Below are positions 45,523 through 56,698 of a stretch of DNA of 64,000 nucleotides, piece after piece. The position numbers and the translations under genes were made by a program. The notes under the pieces were generated by a model. That model had not been told where the DNA came from and searched no databases. It was given only the letters and a program-made list of their open reading frames with translations. Positions within the stretch are counted from its first letter, which is position 1, and each line of letters opens with the position of its first letter. The stretch is from Vanessa cardui. Its lineage: Eukaryota; Arthropoda; Insecta; Lepidoptera; Nymphalidae. Location of the stretch: assembly GCF_905220365.1 (NCBI RefSeq), contig NC_061129.1, positions 12,586,803 to 12,650,802 of the forward strand, read 5' to 3'.

Positions 45523-45790
45523 GTTTTTTTTTTATGGTATAGGTTGGCGGACGAGCATATGGGCCATCTGATGGTCACCATCACCCATAGACAATGACGC
45601 TGTAAGAAATATTAACTATTCCTTACATCGTCAATGCACCACCAACCTTCGGAACTAATATGTTATGTCCCTTGTGGCTGTAGTTACACTGGCTCACTCA
45701 CCCTTCAAACCGGGACACAACAATACTGAGTACTGTTGTTTGGCGGCAGAATAACTGATGAGTGGGTGGTACCTACCCAGACGGGTGTGT
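45523..45790 (-). mobile_element. Element D, well-preserved copy, truncated 5' end
   Basis: Minus-strand D: 'ggttggcggacgagcatatgggcc', TTACATCGTCAATGCACCACC, 'tgagtgggtggtacctacccagacggg'. It ends about 20 bp short of the usual 5' end. Confidence 0.88.
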
Positions 45791-46370
45791 TGAGTTGCAG
45801 ATACAATTGGCATATGAGTAAATAATTTAAAAAAAAAGTTCATTCAAATGCCTATTGCTATATCTTTATCTAGTATGTGCATATATATATTTGTAATAGT
45901 AATCCTGTTTAGAATATATATCGATACTACGCTACAATACAAGTGTCAAAAGTAAAGTGTATAATTTCAGCAACATACATATAAAACAGAACCTACAAAC
46001 TAAGAGGTGTAGTTCATTATATTTTTGTGATAAGTACTAAAACACTAAATAAATGATGATGAAATAATGCATGACCTCTTCGTAACACTATTTCTAGATG
46101 TTTCTATCGAATAAATAAACCTTATATTATGATAATATCCTAGTTAAAGCGTGTTTTAATCTACTTCCTTGATACTTATTATTCTAACTTACAAGCTGCA
46201 TCAGTGAAGTCAAAAATTAAAAACAAACTGCAGGAGTAAACAGTATAATTATATGCAGCAAAATATATTTTATAGAATAAGTGTGGATCGCTACATACAG
46301 CGATATTACCATAATATCATATAAAATTTCCGGCGTTTACCTTATTTGAGTAGGAAATATTTTGCTTATA
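45791..46370. other. No recognised feature
   Basis: AT-rich spacer. Confidence 0.5.
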
Positions 46371-46612
46371 TATTTTTTTTAATGATAGGTGGCAATCGAG
46401 CAGGAGACTCACTTGATGAAAAGTGATTACCGCCCATGGACATCTGCAGCACCAGGAGGCTAGCAGGTGCGAAGGAGTACGCTCTTTTCTTGAAGGTTCC
46501 CATGTCGTATCGGTTCGGGAAAACCGGCGGCAAAAGCCGGTTCCACAAAGTGGTTGTCGTAATAGATCGCGCTGTTGTGGATTTTCAGACATCAAGGTGG
46601 TGCGGGTGAATA
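46371..46612 (-). mobile_element. LINE-E 3' end, longer coding remnant
   Basis: On the minus strand the frame reads HPHHLDV, a stop, KSTTARSITTTTLWNRLL, then PPVFPNRYDMGTFKKRAYSF, and continues into the 3' UTR with the GAGTCTCCTGCTCGATTGCC block. It shares the C-terminal LINE signature with the copy at 7938. Frames at 46317-46694, 46366-46548 and 46423-46707 are shadows of this fragment. Confidence 0.82.
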
Positions 46613-46984
46613 TCTCGTGTAAAAGAGAAAAGGATTCTAACTCTACATACAATTTTGTATCAATTGTTGTCATAATAATTTTAAATAAGACCAATAACTT
46701 AACATAGTACCATAGTATACTTGGGGCGTTACTGTAATAATATATACATATGTCGAAGCATCAAAAAGTTTAATTAGGATTATTTTTTTCGTACATACGG
46801 GTGACGTCTGTATGACGTAGAACACATGACAGCGAAAAAGGATTTTTTCAAAAAAAATGGTCAAAGGAAAGGTATTACGAACGTCAGCAACGTGTTTAAT
46901 ATTTTTGAATACCATCATGACTGATAACGAGTTATGCCTAAATCCTCGTTATACACATACTACTTGCCTTTTACTAAATGCAAA
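46613..46984. other. No recognised feature
   Basis: AT-rich. The 82-codon minus frame at 46670-46918 has no domain. Confidence 0.45.
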
Positions 46985-47187
46985 TGATTGTATACACGAT
47001 ACATATACCAAAATATTTTTTTTATAATTTTTGTACGTCTGTCTGTCTTTCTATTTATTCGGGCTAACCTCAGGTAACTGCTAGACCGATTTTGACAAGA
47101 CTTTATCAGAAAGCTGATGTAAGAAGAAATGACTTAGGCCATAACAATAACTTTTTTGTTAAATTGAAACTCGTACAAAGTACGCTA
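46985..47187 (+). mobile_element. Helitron-like G copy
   Basis: 'gtacgtctgtctgtctttct', 'cgggctaacctcagg', 'tagaccgattttgacaaga' and the terminal ACGCTAG followed by T. The 5' end is degraded. Confidence 0.75.
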
Positions 47188-47749
47188 GTAAATAATAAAA
47201 TTGAATGCACACTTATGTTTTTTAATTTATAATAGCTGCTCAAAGGCGAGTCAGTTACCATCCGATAACATCTGTTCCTCTCTTATAAAGAAACTAGTAA
47301 AAGTAAACAATCTATTCTCTTTCAACGATTCTCAGCGAAAGTTTTCGTGTCGATGTCTATATTTCCCTCGAGAAAAACGTTCCAAGTGAATAGACGTCGC
47401 TAACAATAAAACAAACTTATCTCTCTCATATAAAAGTCAAACAGGTGTATGACGTTCTTTTATTTATCCTTGAAATTTATTTACTAAGAATTCAACAAAG
47501 TTTTGATGAAAATTCTTCCTTAGACAACAGCTGCGATCGAACTAAGACTACATACTGCAACGTACAAAGTAAATTGCAAAGAAGTTTATCTTCTTACATA
47601 TTTATCAGTTTGTATCAAAACAAACGCGCCGTGTATAATACACGAGGTACATGAGATATGTAGACTTGAGGTATGAAATATACGCCTATGTATTTTGTAT
47701 TGTCTTTGGTTGTTGTTTGATTTATACATATTTTATTATAACGGTAACA
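47188..47749. other. No recognised feature
   Basis: AT-rich. The 62- and 69-codon frames at 47201 and 47445 lack domains. Confidence 0.45.
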
Positions 47750-47950
47750 TTCATGTGATGAGCATGGATGTGAATGGATATAGAGGTAGAGGACGATCCA
47801 AGTAACAATGGATGGATTGAGTGAAAGACGATATGGTTAGAAAGAATGGTACGTGTGAGATGACGTCTGACAGAGAAGTATGGAAGGAGAAGACATGCTG
47901 CGCTGACCCCAAATAAAATTGGGATAAGGGCAGGAGAATGATGGTGAGAT
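47750..47950 (+). mobile_element. RTE-like LINE 3' end of a second lineage
   Basis: The plus strand reads GYRGRGRSK, stop, QWMD, stop, VKDDMVRKNGTCEMTSDREV, then WKEKTCCADPK and TAA, followed by 'ggagaatgatggtga'. The R-G-R-x-K...W-x-D...K-D-D-M pattern and ATG-type tail fit the C-terminal region of RTE-like elements, but of a different lineage from the RTE at 3713. Two in-frame stops mark it as dead. The opposite-strand frame at 47751-47954 is a shadow. Confidence 0.75.
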
Positions 47951-48025
47951 TCATGTGATCAATGTTGGAAGCAGCTTCGTATCTAAATGAAGACTAATGC
48001 GCTAAATGTACATCAATAACATGTA

Positions 48026-48280
48026 GAGTCTGTAAATTTCCCACAGCTGGTCTAAAGCCTCCACTCCCTTTGAGGAGAAGGTTTTTTAGTATATTCCACC
48101 ACGCTGTACCAATACGAATTTTATTGAAATAAGACACATGGAAGCTTAAGCACGATTTTTCCTTCACCGCTGAGCAGGAATTGAATTATATACACATATT
48201 AAGCACATGAAAATTCAGTGGTACTCACCTGGGTTTGAACCTGTAATTATCGGTTAAGATGTGCGTTTCCTAACTAAGAA
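48026..48280 (-). mobile_element. SINE-A, degraded copy
   Basis: GTCTGTAAATTTCCCACAGC, CTCCCTTTGAGGAGAAGGTT, 'ccttcaccgctgagcagg', CTGGGTTTGAACCTG and 'cggttaagatgtgcg'. The tail and outer head are lost. Confidence 0.88.
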
Positions 48281-49175
48281 GTATAATGCACAAATGTGCA
48301 CTATATGACTACTATTTGTGTTTTTGATACGTGCAATAACAAAATAACACATAATTGTAAGTCTCACCCTGATCTCAAAGCCTATCGAACCTCGAGAAAC
48401 TAATTAAATTAATTTCTCTAGTTGTTTCAAATTATATACGCTCGGAAAAAACAAACGTATACTTCAACCAAACTAATTATTTTCTCATATAATACTTAAT
48501 GTATAGAATACTATATATATAATGATAGTTACTTACATTCTTGGCACAAGGACAGATAATAGTTTTTCATAGTTTCATAGTTTTTTTTTTTTTAACATTT
48601 TATATTAAATACTTTGTAATGTATTTCAAATCATATTACACGACGTAAGCTTAATAAATAAATAATTATAAATTGAGTCTTTATCGCCAAGCACGTATAT
48701 ATAACGAGAGTTTGAAATTTTCAAACAATTTAAACAACAAATAGTCCGAAAGTTTTGTAACTCCTATCGGTGGCGGATGATTAATGTCTGAAATAATTAA
48801 TAGAGCCCCGTCACGTACTTCAGGTTGGAATTGGATAATTACCTGCCGGTAATCGGCCTTCCATCAGATTGGTCCCCGTAATTGTTATTAGTGATGGGAA
48901 AAGTCGATAGAAAGTGGACACTTGCTATCGGTCAGTCATCATTCTTTTATCAGTATAAAAAATATATATTATTATGAATTTTAAAACTTATGTTTGATTT
49001 CATATTTTGCAGTGCCTGAGCTTTTTTGTATTTTCATTTAAAATAAGTAATAAGTAAAACGAATAAAAAGTAAAGTTAAAAATTAAGGATATATTTCATT
49101 AATTTTTAATTTTACTTTCTTCTTTAAAAAAAATTTTTTTTGTATGTATGTATGTATTATACGATGTATGAGTCC
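48281..49175. other. No recognised feature
   Basis: AT-rich. T-run at 48581-48594. The stretch 48830-48900 is GC-richer but unassigned. Confidence 0.5.
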
Positions 49176-49265
49176 TCTTAGAATTTATTGCCGGTTCTTC
49201 TCGGTAGAATCTACAATCCGAACCGGTGGTATTCAAGAGAGCTTTAATAAAGACGATTTTTTTTT
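49176..49265 (+). mobile_element. Element C, partial
   Basis: 'gaatttattgccggttcttctcggtagaatctac' and CCGAACCGGTGGTA are element C; the 3' part is shortened to 'gagctttaataaagacg'. A (TATG)n microsatellite sits just upstream at 49140-49154. Confidence 0.75.
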
Positions 49266-50102
49266 ATTTTAGATTATTTCGTTTTTTCATTCATGTTTAA
49301 GAAATAAAATGTATATAAGAAAAGCTCATTTAAATTACCCTTGACTTATAACAAAACATTGGTTACAACAATTAATTTATAAAAAAAACAATGACCTAAC
49401 GTTCCATTCGGTCATCCTTATCTTTCCTGCTAGAATGACATAGTACTATATTTAACGATATTACTAAATGTATAGAACCTTGTGCCAAATAATTTCAATT
49501 CCCCTTAAAGGCAATGTCTGTAGATAAATTTCGTTTGTATTATTGTAGTAATTAAAGATGGTCGTTATCTCTACCGTCTTAATTACTAAGAGCGTTTCAG
49601 CAACAATAGACCCAGCAATGCAGTTAGTGGGTCTTGGGTTTGTAAGGCGATTAATATTGTTTTTATTTCGGAGTATATTTCATTCGTCACGTTATATGAT
49701 GAATTGAAAATTATTTTTATTAAAGGTCAAAATCTATTTTAACACATTCTTCAAATCCCAATTGATTTTATTGACTGGCTATTTATCTGTAGTTGAAGCT
49801 AGTTCTATACCATCCAGACAGTTAATCCCTTTACTTAATGCATAACCAAAGAGTATTTTTTATATTAAAACCTTTTTTAAGTTTTCCAGCCCTACCTACC
49901 TTGCCCTAAAAGTGTGTACGAAATTTCAAAACAAAGTATTGTACATAAAAAAATGTGAAGATATTATTTTTCCGTATATTAAAATATAATAATACTCTTT
50001 AATTTTTGTAAAGCTCTCTTAGCATCTAACATGAGTTGCACAATTAGTTGCAATATTTATTATAGTCATTTGTTCAATAAATACTTCATTTATTTCAGTA
50101 AT
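49266..50102. other. No recognised feature
   Basis: AT-rich spacer without family match. Confidence 0.5.
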
Positions 50103-50110
50103 CGTACTAA

Positions 50111-50361
50111 AGTAAAGTAACAGCCTGTAAATTTCCCACTGCTGGGATAAGGCCTCCTCTTCCATTAGGGAGAGGTTTGGAACATATTGCACATGTGGCA
50201 GAATTTCTATCAAATTATACACATTTCCTCACGATGTTTTCTTTCACAGCTGAGCACGAGATGAATTGTAAACACAAATTAAGCACATATACATATATAG
50301 GGGCGCTTGCCTGGATTTGAACCCGCAATCATCTGTTAAGATGCACGCGTTCATTAGAACG
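50111..50361 (-). mobile_element. SINE-A with short fold-back 5' end, 8-bp TSD
   Basis: Minus-strand copy with (TTTAC)n tail. CGTACTAA is repeated at 50103-50110 and 50362-50369. Instead of continuing into TAACCACTGGGCC, the head stops at GCACGCGTTC and is followed by ATTAGAACGCGT, an inverted copy of its own A-box flank (ACGCGTTC, ATTA loop, GAACGCGT). The internal block 'ccaccacgctgttccaatgcgggttggtgg' is also deleted. Confidence 0.8.
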
Positions 50362-50369
50362 CGTACTAA

Positions 50370-50521
50370 TCATTTTCAAATGACAATCTGAATCCATAAA
50401 ATATATTTTACACCTATTCAAGTATGGGTACATTAGTCGTTACTTTACAGTATCTTAATGTCCATCAAGCTATATGTTTTATTATTATGTAATGACAATT
50501 CAAGAGTTCTTTTTGAATATT
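50370..50521. other. Spacer
   Basis: AT-rich. Nothing recognised. Confidence 0.4.
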
Positions 50522-50755
50522 GACGACCTCCGTGGTCGAGTGGTGTGTACACCGGCTTTCAAGGGTACGCCACTCCGAGGTCCAGGGTTCGATTCCCGGC
50601 CGAGTCGATATAGATAATCATTAGTTTTCTATGTTGTCTTGGGTCTGGGTGTTTGTGGTACCGTCGTTTCTTCTCATTTTCCGTAACACAAGTGCTTTGG
50701 CTACTTACATTGGGATCAGAGTAATGTATGTGATGTTGTCTCATGTTTATTTATT
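50522..50755 (+). mobile_element. SINE-B copy
   Basis: GACGACCTCCGTGGTCGAGTGG head, GGGTTCGATTCCCGGCCGAG, full body and TTTATTTATT tail. The best-preserved SINE-B head in the window. The frame at 50559-50744 (-) is a shadow. Confidence 0.93.
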
Positions 50756-50783
50756 AATTATTATTTTTTTTAATATATATTAA

Positions 50784-50957
50784 CTACGTTGTCGCCCGCG
50801 GCTTCGCTCGTCTGTCAAAAAAACTATCCTATGCCCTTCCTTGGAGTTCAAGATGGCTTCATACCAAATATCATCAAATTCTGTTCATTGGTTTTGTCGT
50901 TAAAGAGCAACAGACAGACAGACAGAGCTACTTTCACATTTACAGTATTAGTTTAGA
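50784..50957 (-). mobile_element. Helitron-like F copy
   Basis: Minus strand starts TCTAAACTAATACTGTAAATG after an A, has CTCTGTCTGTCTGTCTGTTG, and ends GAAGCCGCGGGCGACAACGTAG followed by T (GTAG where CTAG is expected). Confidence 0.72.
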
Positions 50958-51814
50958 TAGTATAAATTTATAATATGTAACATGTTACCTATCATAAAAC
51001 AATGCGTGTTAGTTCTACGCTTTTATGATATAACACGACCGCTTATAAAGTTCAGTGGTACGGAAAGGTAGTATGTGTAGTAATGCGTGAAATGCGTTCA
51101 AACATACTTCAGTGACGTCAGTACTTTGAAAATGTGCGTTCCATTGACACAGAACTTTAGAAAGAAACATTTCTTTTCGATAAATGTATTACGGTCTAAC
51201 AACTCGAATTCTATATCAAATTATTGAGTGAGGTGGTCCCTTTCATGACATGGCTATCTATTAATGGACTCTCAGAGATTTAAAATCGAAGAAAAATATC
51301 TTATATAAGATTGTATAAAAACAAAGAACCTTTTACGTAAATATAAAAGCCGTGAATAAATCAAAGTAATATAAAAGGTTTTTAGTTTAATACTGCATTC
51401 TCTCTTTCAAACTTATATATTTTTACACTCGAAAGACGAAGATAGCATTATTTAACTTATGACTATGAATATATATTTAGTAAATTACTATTATTATAGT
51501 AGGTAGATCTCTTTCCATAAAAAGATGGACTCTTTAAGACGTGTGTATAGATAGGACAAGACCCTAAACTAAATTCCGAATATTTGACATTTCAATATCA
51601 CTTAAAATGTAATAACAGACAAATAATCAATTTTTAATCCTGCAAAAATAATACGAGATAAATTCAAATCTCATGGCTAAAATACAGTAAGTACTAGTAA
51701 TAAAACATTTTTACCTGTATTATGTATTTTTATATAATAGGAGATTGTGCACAGCTCACCTTATGTAACGTGAAGCTCAAAGCCCTGTTTCATATTTTTT
51801 TCCATGTCACCAAA
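50958..51814. other. No recognised feature
   Basis: AT-rich spacer. Confidence 0.5.
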
Positions 51815-51890
51815 TGCATCACTAATCTAGAAATTAATTTGTTATATCCCTTGTGTATTACTCTGTAAAGTATTATTACTTATCATATAT
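51815..51890 (-). mobile_element. Element D, weak fragment
   Basis: 'caatgcatcactaatctagaaattaatttgttatatcccttgtg' loosely follows the D block 'caccaaccttgggaactaagatgttatgtcccttgtg'. Confidence 0.35.
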
Positions 51891-52587
51891 TTGACAATAT
51901 CAGTATGACGATGATGATGCTCGATTTCGATATCACAGAGATCAGTCACAAAAATAAAAAAGCTGCGCAGGACATCACAGTACACATACACTTACCGTAA
52001 CTCCTATTGCACAAATAATCATAGTCTTTATTCAAATCAAATATTAATATTCTATATTATTATGTTACTGGGACATTGTGTCTTGTGAAAATACTTATTG
52101 GTAACTAGACAAATATACTAGTATAATCTGTCTAAATTATAAAGTAATTCCGTACCTGTTGTTAATGACCAAATTCATACAAAACTCAAAAATACACTTG
52201 AAGACAGTATCTTTAATATTTCATTATTTACATACACATTTATATAATATTTCATTATTTATACACATTACATCATTATTAATATATAAATATATTTCAT
52301 TATTTAATAGCACATGTACGTTTTATATAAGAATGTGAAATTTTGTTATTCATTGAGTGGCTAATAGAAAGCGGTAGGTTGTTTTTCCTTTTCTTGCAAA
52401 GCGGGTAATAATGATTATTAGGTGTTTCATCTCGCTCGCTATCAACCGCTTACGGCCATTAGGCGTTCCCTCACATTCTTTTATATTACTAATTTTGTAT
52501 TTCAAGACCTTTTTATTTAAATCATCACTTAACTGAATAACCTTTTGCACAAAAAACAGAACATATTCAATCCCATTTTATATTATG
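51891..52587. other. No recognised feature
   Basis: AT-rich. A locally repeated word 'atatttcattattta' occurs three times within 52215-52305, a small imperfect tandem repeat. Confidence 0.5.
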
Positions 52588-52832
52588 TAATAATTTGACG
52601 GACGGGCAAATGTTCCATCTAATGGTAAGAGATCATCGCCCATAAACTTTGACGCTGTAAGAAATAATTCTTTTTTACATCACCTAACCTAACTAACCTT
52701 GAGAGCTCAGATTGTATGATCCTTGGGCCTATACACTGGCGCACACATATTTAAAACCGAAACACAACAATACTACGTATTGATGCTTCGCGGTAAAATA
52801 GTTGACGGGTGGGTAATAGACCTATTTTCTGT
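52588..52832 (-). mobile_element. Element D, diverged copy
   Basis: 'ttgacggacgggcaaatgttcc', 'catctaatggtaagagatcatcgccca', 'gacgctgtaagaaat' and 'gacgggtgggta' follow the D order on the minus strand. Confidence 0.7.
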
Positions 52833-53032
52833 TATTAAATAAATATTAACCCTCCGCATACAAAACAAAACAAAAATTTGTTAAGATATTTATTATTTGT
52901 AATCATACCGAAAAAGTACCCATTTCTGGCAATAATAATAATCACTTAAAAATAAGTATCTCGGTTTTAATTAGATCTTAAATATTTATAATATACGTTA
53001 GAAACAGAAACAACTAAAAATTAGTAGAAAAT

Positions 53033-53266
53033 CTAATTTATGTAAATCAGCACAATCTTCGCATTTGTAAAAACTGTGTTCCAAACAAAACAGTGCAATG
53101 CATTTCTCGCAAGCGCGCGTTGATTTTCACGATATTCATCTTCTTTTGCATGTAGTTTTAGTAGACATTCAGACGCGATACTACAATGATGTGGTTCGCA
53201 ATTATTAAAAAAGTTATCGCTATTTATTTTAAGCTGCGATCTGTAATACCCCACCTCGTGTTTGAA
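53033..53266 (-). CDS. Unidentified open frame, about 77 codons (doubtful)
   Basis: The minus-strand frame is open from just after TAG near 53269 to the stop at 53033. It reads KPFKHEVGYYRSQLKIN, NNCEPHHCSIASECLLKLHA, KEDEYRENQRALARNALHCF and onward. Charged residues, several Cys/His and a helix-like KEDEYRENQRALARNAL stretch make it less random-looking than neighbouring frames. A TATTACAG just inside the frame could be a splice acceptor. No known domain; it may be an exon or decayed element. Confidence 0.2.
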   Translation of the reverse strand, partial: FKHEVGYYRSQLKINSDNFFNNCEPHHCSIASECLLKLHAKEDEYRENQRALARNALHCFVWNTVFTNAKIVLIYIN

Positions 53267-53531
53267 GGGTTTATACTATAATACTAAACTCACGTCTAAA
53301 TTCTCCTAATACATAATTCTAATATCCGCTTTCACAAGCTAATTAATTCCTATTGATGAAATTAATAATTAATTCATATCGAGGATCACTTGAACCGAAT
53401 ACTCAGCATTCCACCAATTAAATTACACGATCAAGTATGGCTTAGCCAATGAGCATCTATTAATATTAGATTTAACCACTAAATTACTTGTTATAACACC
53501 TAATATATAATCAAAGTGCGACGGGAAAATA
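53267..53531. other. Spacer
   Basis: AT-rich. Nothing recognised. Confidence 0.4.
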
Positions 53532-53867
53532 ATATAGTACGACACAACTTAGATGTAGCATCGCCAAAATTCGTAAAACCGATCACATCCGAATTAAGTA
53601 CGTTATCACAAATTATGAATATTTATTTCTTATGTGAATATGATCTTTACACAGACGTAATAACATTAATATCATATGATTTATTATATTCGTCAATTTG
53701 ACAGGTCGATTTACATGCACTTGCTTTCTCGGGTTGAACTGACGTGTAAATCTATAGCGACGAATCGTTTCGAATGGCGCGATAGGGAGCTATTTCTATT
53801 GGTTGTATAAATCGGCATAATCGGTTTTATTAAATTTGCGGATGCTACATCGTTGTGTCGTACTATA
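53532..53867. mobile_element. TIR element (MITE-like)
   Basis: Inverted terminal repeats 53532-53581 and 53821-53867 pair over about 47 bp with a few gaps. The outer block ATATAGTACGACACAAC is perfect, followed by GATGTAGCATC and ending AAAACCG. About 240 bp of unique interior carries no transposase. The 61-codon frame at 53516-53701 lies across the left repeat and is not a gene. The superfamily is unknown; a TSD could not be fixed. Confidence 0.85.
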
Positions 53868-54394
53868 TGAGTTTATCCGGTGACAGCGTCAACTGCTCTC
53901 ACACGAGACTTATGTCGATCAGGTAATCCAACGCAAATTGAACCATCTGAATTGTGTTATGTGAATGAATCGCGAATGCTTCTAGCATTCATTTCAACGC
54001 GTCTGTTCCTTTCCTTTCTTCCTTCCATTATAATAGTGAACTTTAAATTTGATTTCAGTAGTTATACATATATGTAGTATCAGTAAGACTTTTATGTAAT
54101 TTTTGTAATTCATACTTTGGTTAAAACCGCTAGAGCTTTAAAGTAAATTAAAGACAACTTCTATGACATAACGTTGTGATATTTTCATCTTAAAGGAAAG
54201 GAAATGCTCACCGTGTCTCCGACAACGACATTTTCTTTTTTAAATAAATATTCGTATTTCTTTGTCCATGTTCTAGATCTTTATTTTTTTCATAGTCAAA
54301 ATCTTTTAAAATATTTGTAACTTTACAATGTCACTACAATTTCCTTAGCATGAATCTTTAAAATATTATTTTTGAGTAATACGAAAAAAAAAAA
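53868..54394. other. No recognised feature
   Basis: AT-rich. The 65-codon frame at 53880-54077 has no domain. Confidence 0.45.
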
Positions 54395-54685
54395 ACTGGG
54401 CAAACGTGCACTAAAGGTTCTGTACTATCGACACACAAATAGAAACTGATATAACAACAAACAACAAATTACTAAGTGGAACTTTGGAATCAAACCTCTA
54501 AGTGTAGAATTATTGGTTTGATTTCACAGTTCCAAGTGACCGCAGACTTAGGGTTTGGTAATAATTTCGAACTTTAGAACTTTACGGCTTCCTAAAAGGG
54601 GCCTTGATCGACAAAAAGACAGACGCACGGATAACGAAGTGTATAGGGGTTCCTTTTTTCCTCTAGAGGTATGGAACCCTAAAAA
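54395..54685. repeat. Probable interspersed repeat with an internal 20-bp inverted repeat
   Basis: The segment runs from GGGCAAACGTGCACTAAAGG to 'ggggttccttttttcctctagaggtatggaaccc'. Inside, 54477-54496 (TGGAACTTTGGAATCAAACC) and 54515-54534 are reverse complements with a few mismatches. The GGTTCC...GGAACCCTAAA ending is, from general memory, common in lepidopteran repeats. Only one copy is present. Confidence 0.45.
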
Positions 54686-55715
54686 AAGGAGTGGAGTTAT
54701 AGCAATAAGTTAATTCTCTATATGAAATCTTTATTATGATTAATTCACACAATGAATTAAGAAACACCCAGAAAGTGTTGCTTTTGCTATTATAATTATA
54801 ATAGATGAAAAGCTTCCAGAAATACTTAGTCATTCAAAAGAGAGCTATTACGTAAAAAGGCGATTATTATGCTGACCAAGTACATGCTCTTAATAGTCTA
54901 TGCCAGACTTTTTATTAAAATGTAAAATTAATGTTCAGGTAAAATTTACCGCCAAAATATAAAGTTCGAAGAATTTACTTCAAATTAAGCAATTTGTAAA
55001 GCTTAATGTCTTTTTTATGCCGCACTTATTATTGAATGTTTCTTTATATTAAGATTAAAAATTAATTTCATTCGTGAAGATACGAGGCCATAATATTTAT
55101 TAAGAGGAAATTCATTGTATCCGTTCTTACTTTGATTAAATCTGACTCTGATAGGATTACTAAAACAAATCTTTAAATAATTATCGAAGTCATGAAAGTA
55201 TCATCTTTTGATGACATTCCAGTCATTTCATTCGTATTTATAACTCAAAAATAACCTCATATTGATAAGTCCAACTAAAGTTTTGCAGAATTAACTACAA
55301 GTCTATGGACAATAATTCTATTTGAGTCATTGCTTAGACTATATGATACTCTAAATTAGATTTCCTTAGCTAAGAATATTAGATTTATTCCTTATCAATT
55401 AAAGTATTCTCGTGTTTATCATTAAGTGTTAAATATGCTGTTATTTTTACGGTTAATGTTTACTTTCTTTCGCGTATTTTAAAACCTTAATTGTTGGCCA
55501 TAAACCGTACCTGTATGTTATCTTGAAAAGGTTTTTCATAAGACATAAGAGGAATTTACTTGATACCATCACGTAAATTATTCGTGCCATACCTTTGGTG
55601 GTGGAATTTTGATGCAGATAGCACCTTGGCCTTTGGAGTGGAATTCTGGTGCAAGCGGCAATTCTATTACCACTGTTATACTAGTATCATCACGTTCCTA
55701 CTTAAATGATGACTA
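54686..55715. other. About 1 kb, nothing recognised
   Basis: AT-rich. An imperfect local duplication ('cctttggtggtggaattttg' / 'cctttggagtggaattctgg') lies at 55592-55655. Confidence 0.45.
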
Positions 55716-55835
55716 CACTTACACTGGCTTACCCATCCTTTGTGACTGTATACAAGAAATATAACACCTTGGTACCCAAAACTTGCACTTTGGTTCACTG
55801 GTGGTGACCACTTACCATCAGATGGCCCTTTAAAA
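55716..55835 (+). mobile_element. Element D fragment
   Basis: 'cttacactggcttacccatcctttgtgactgtatacaag' and 'ggtgaccacttaccatcagatggccc' are element D blocks. The overlapping minus-strand frame at 55676-55930 is a shadow. Confidence 0.65.
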
Positions 55836-56112
55836 GAACTATATCCATATGATAAACATTTTAGCCCATAATCTCGCGGAAACCTTGTAAAATACTTCGT
55901 AAAAACGCTGAATACATTTTTCCTTGACATAAGTAATGGCTCTTACGAGCTCATGTCACGCATACTTAGATCGTTAATCTGTGTTGAGGGGCTGTTATAA
56001 ATTAAAACGATGAACTGATTATACTTAAGTTATGGCTTTTTTTTCTACTTGCACTTCTATCTATTTTAATAGATAATAATACCTATTATTTAAAGCGTTA
56101 CAGGTTTTAGTA
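55836..56112. other. Spacer
   Basis: AT-rich. Nothing recognised. Confidence 0.4.
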
Positions 56113-56358
56113 AATAAATAATAATAAATAATAAATATGAGACAACATCACATACATTACTCTGATCCCAATGTAAGTACCTAAGCACTTGTGTTATGGA
56201 AAATCAAGTGTAACGACGGTACCACAAACACCCAGACCCAAGACAACATAGAAACCTAATGGTAATCTACATCGACTCGACCGGGAATCGAACCCGGGAC
56301 TTTGGAGTGGCGTACCCATGAAAACCGGTGTACACACTACTCGACCAAGGAGGTCGTC
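56113..56358 (-). mobile_element. SINE-B copy
   Basis: Minus-strand copy with a degraded (AAATA)n tail, body, GGGAATCGAACCCGGGAC (B-box region), and ACTCGACCAAGGAGGTCGTC at the head end. Confidence 0.92.
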
Positions 56359-56687
56359 AAATGCCATTATTATTTGAGTATCTTCGCAAGTTCACCGGCT
56401 TTTAATTTAGTTTAATCCCGGGATAATATGGAAAGTCATATTCGTGAGAAATAAGTAAATTATTTAAGAAGTAAACATTAAATTATGTCGGTAATAATTG
56501 ACCGCTATTGTTCGTTAAATAAATAAAATTATGCTTAGTATGAGTATACTCTTATGAGTATAACATACTCTTGAATGCATTTTTGAATATATGTATATTA
56601 TATAGAATAAATTTAACATCGATAGCAATGCAGATTCGAGTTAAAATGACAGACCAGAAATTCGGTAGATATTATGTTCCGATATTT
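56359..56687. other. No recognised feature
   Basis: AT-rich spacer. 'agtatgagtatactcttatgagtataacatactc' at 56538-56572 is a small imperfect palindrome. Confidence 0.45.
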
Positions 56688-56698
56688 AAATAAGTTAA

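Noticed and set aside
46423..46707. 94-codon plus-strand frame and the overlapping minus-strand frames
   Set aside because: They cover a LINE-E 3' end read in the wrong frames.
50522..50610. tRNA gene call at the head of SINE-B
   Set aside because: Same reasoning: the recurrent body and (TTTA)n tail follow it, and the region before the B-box is too long for a normal tRNA.
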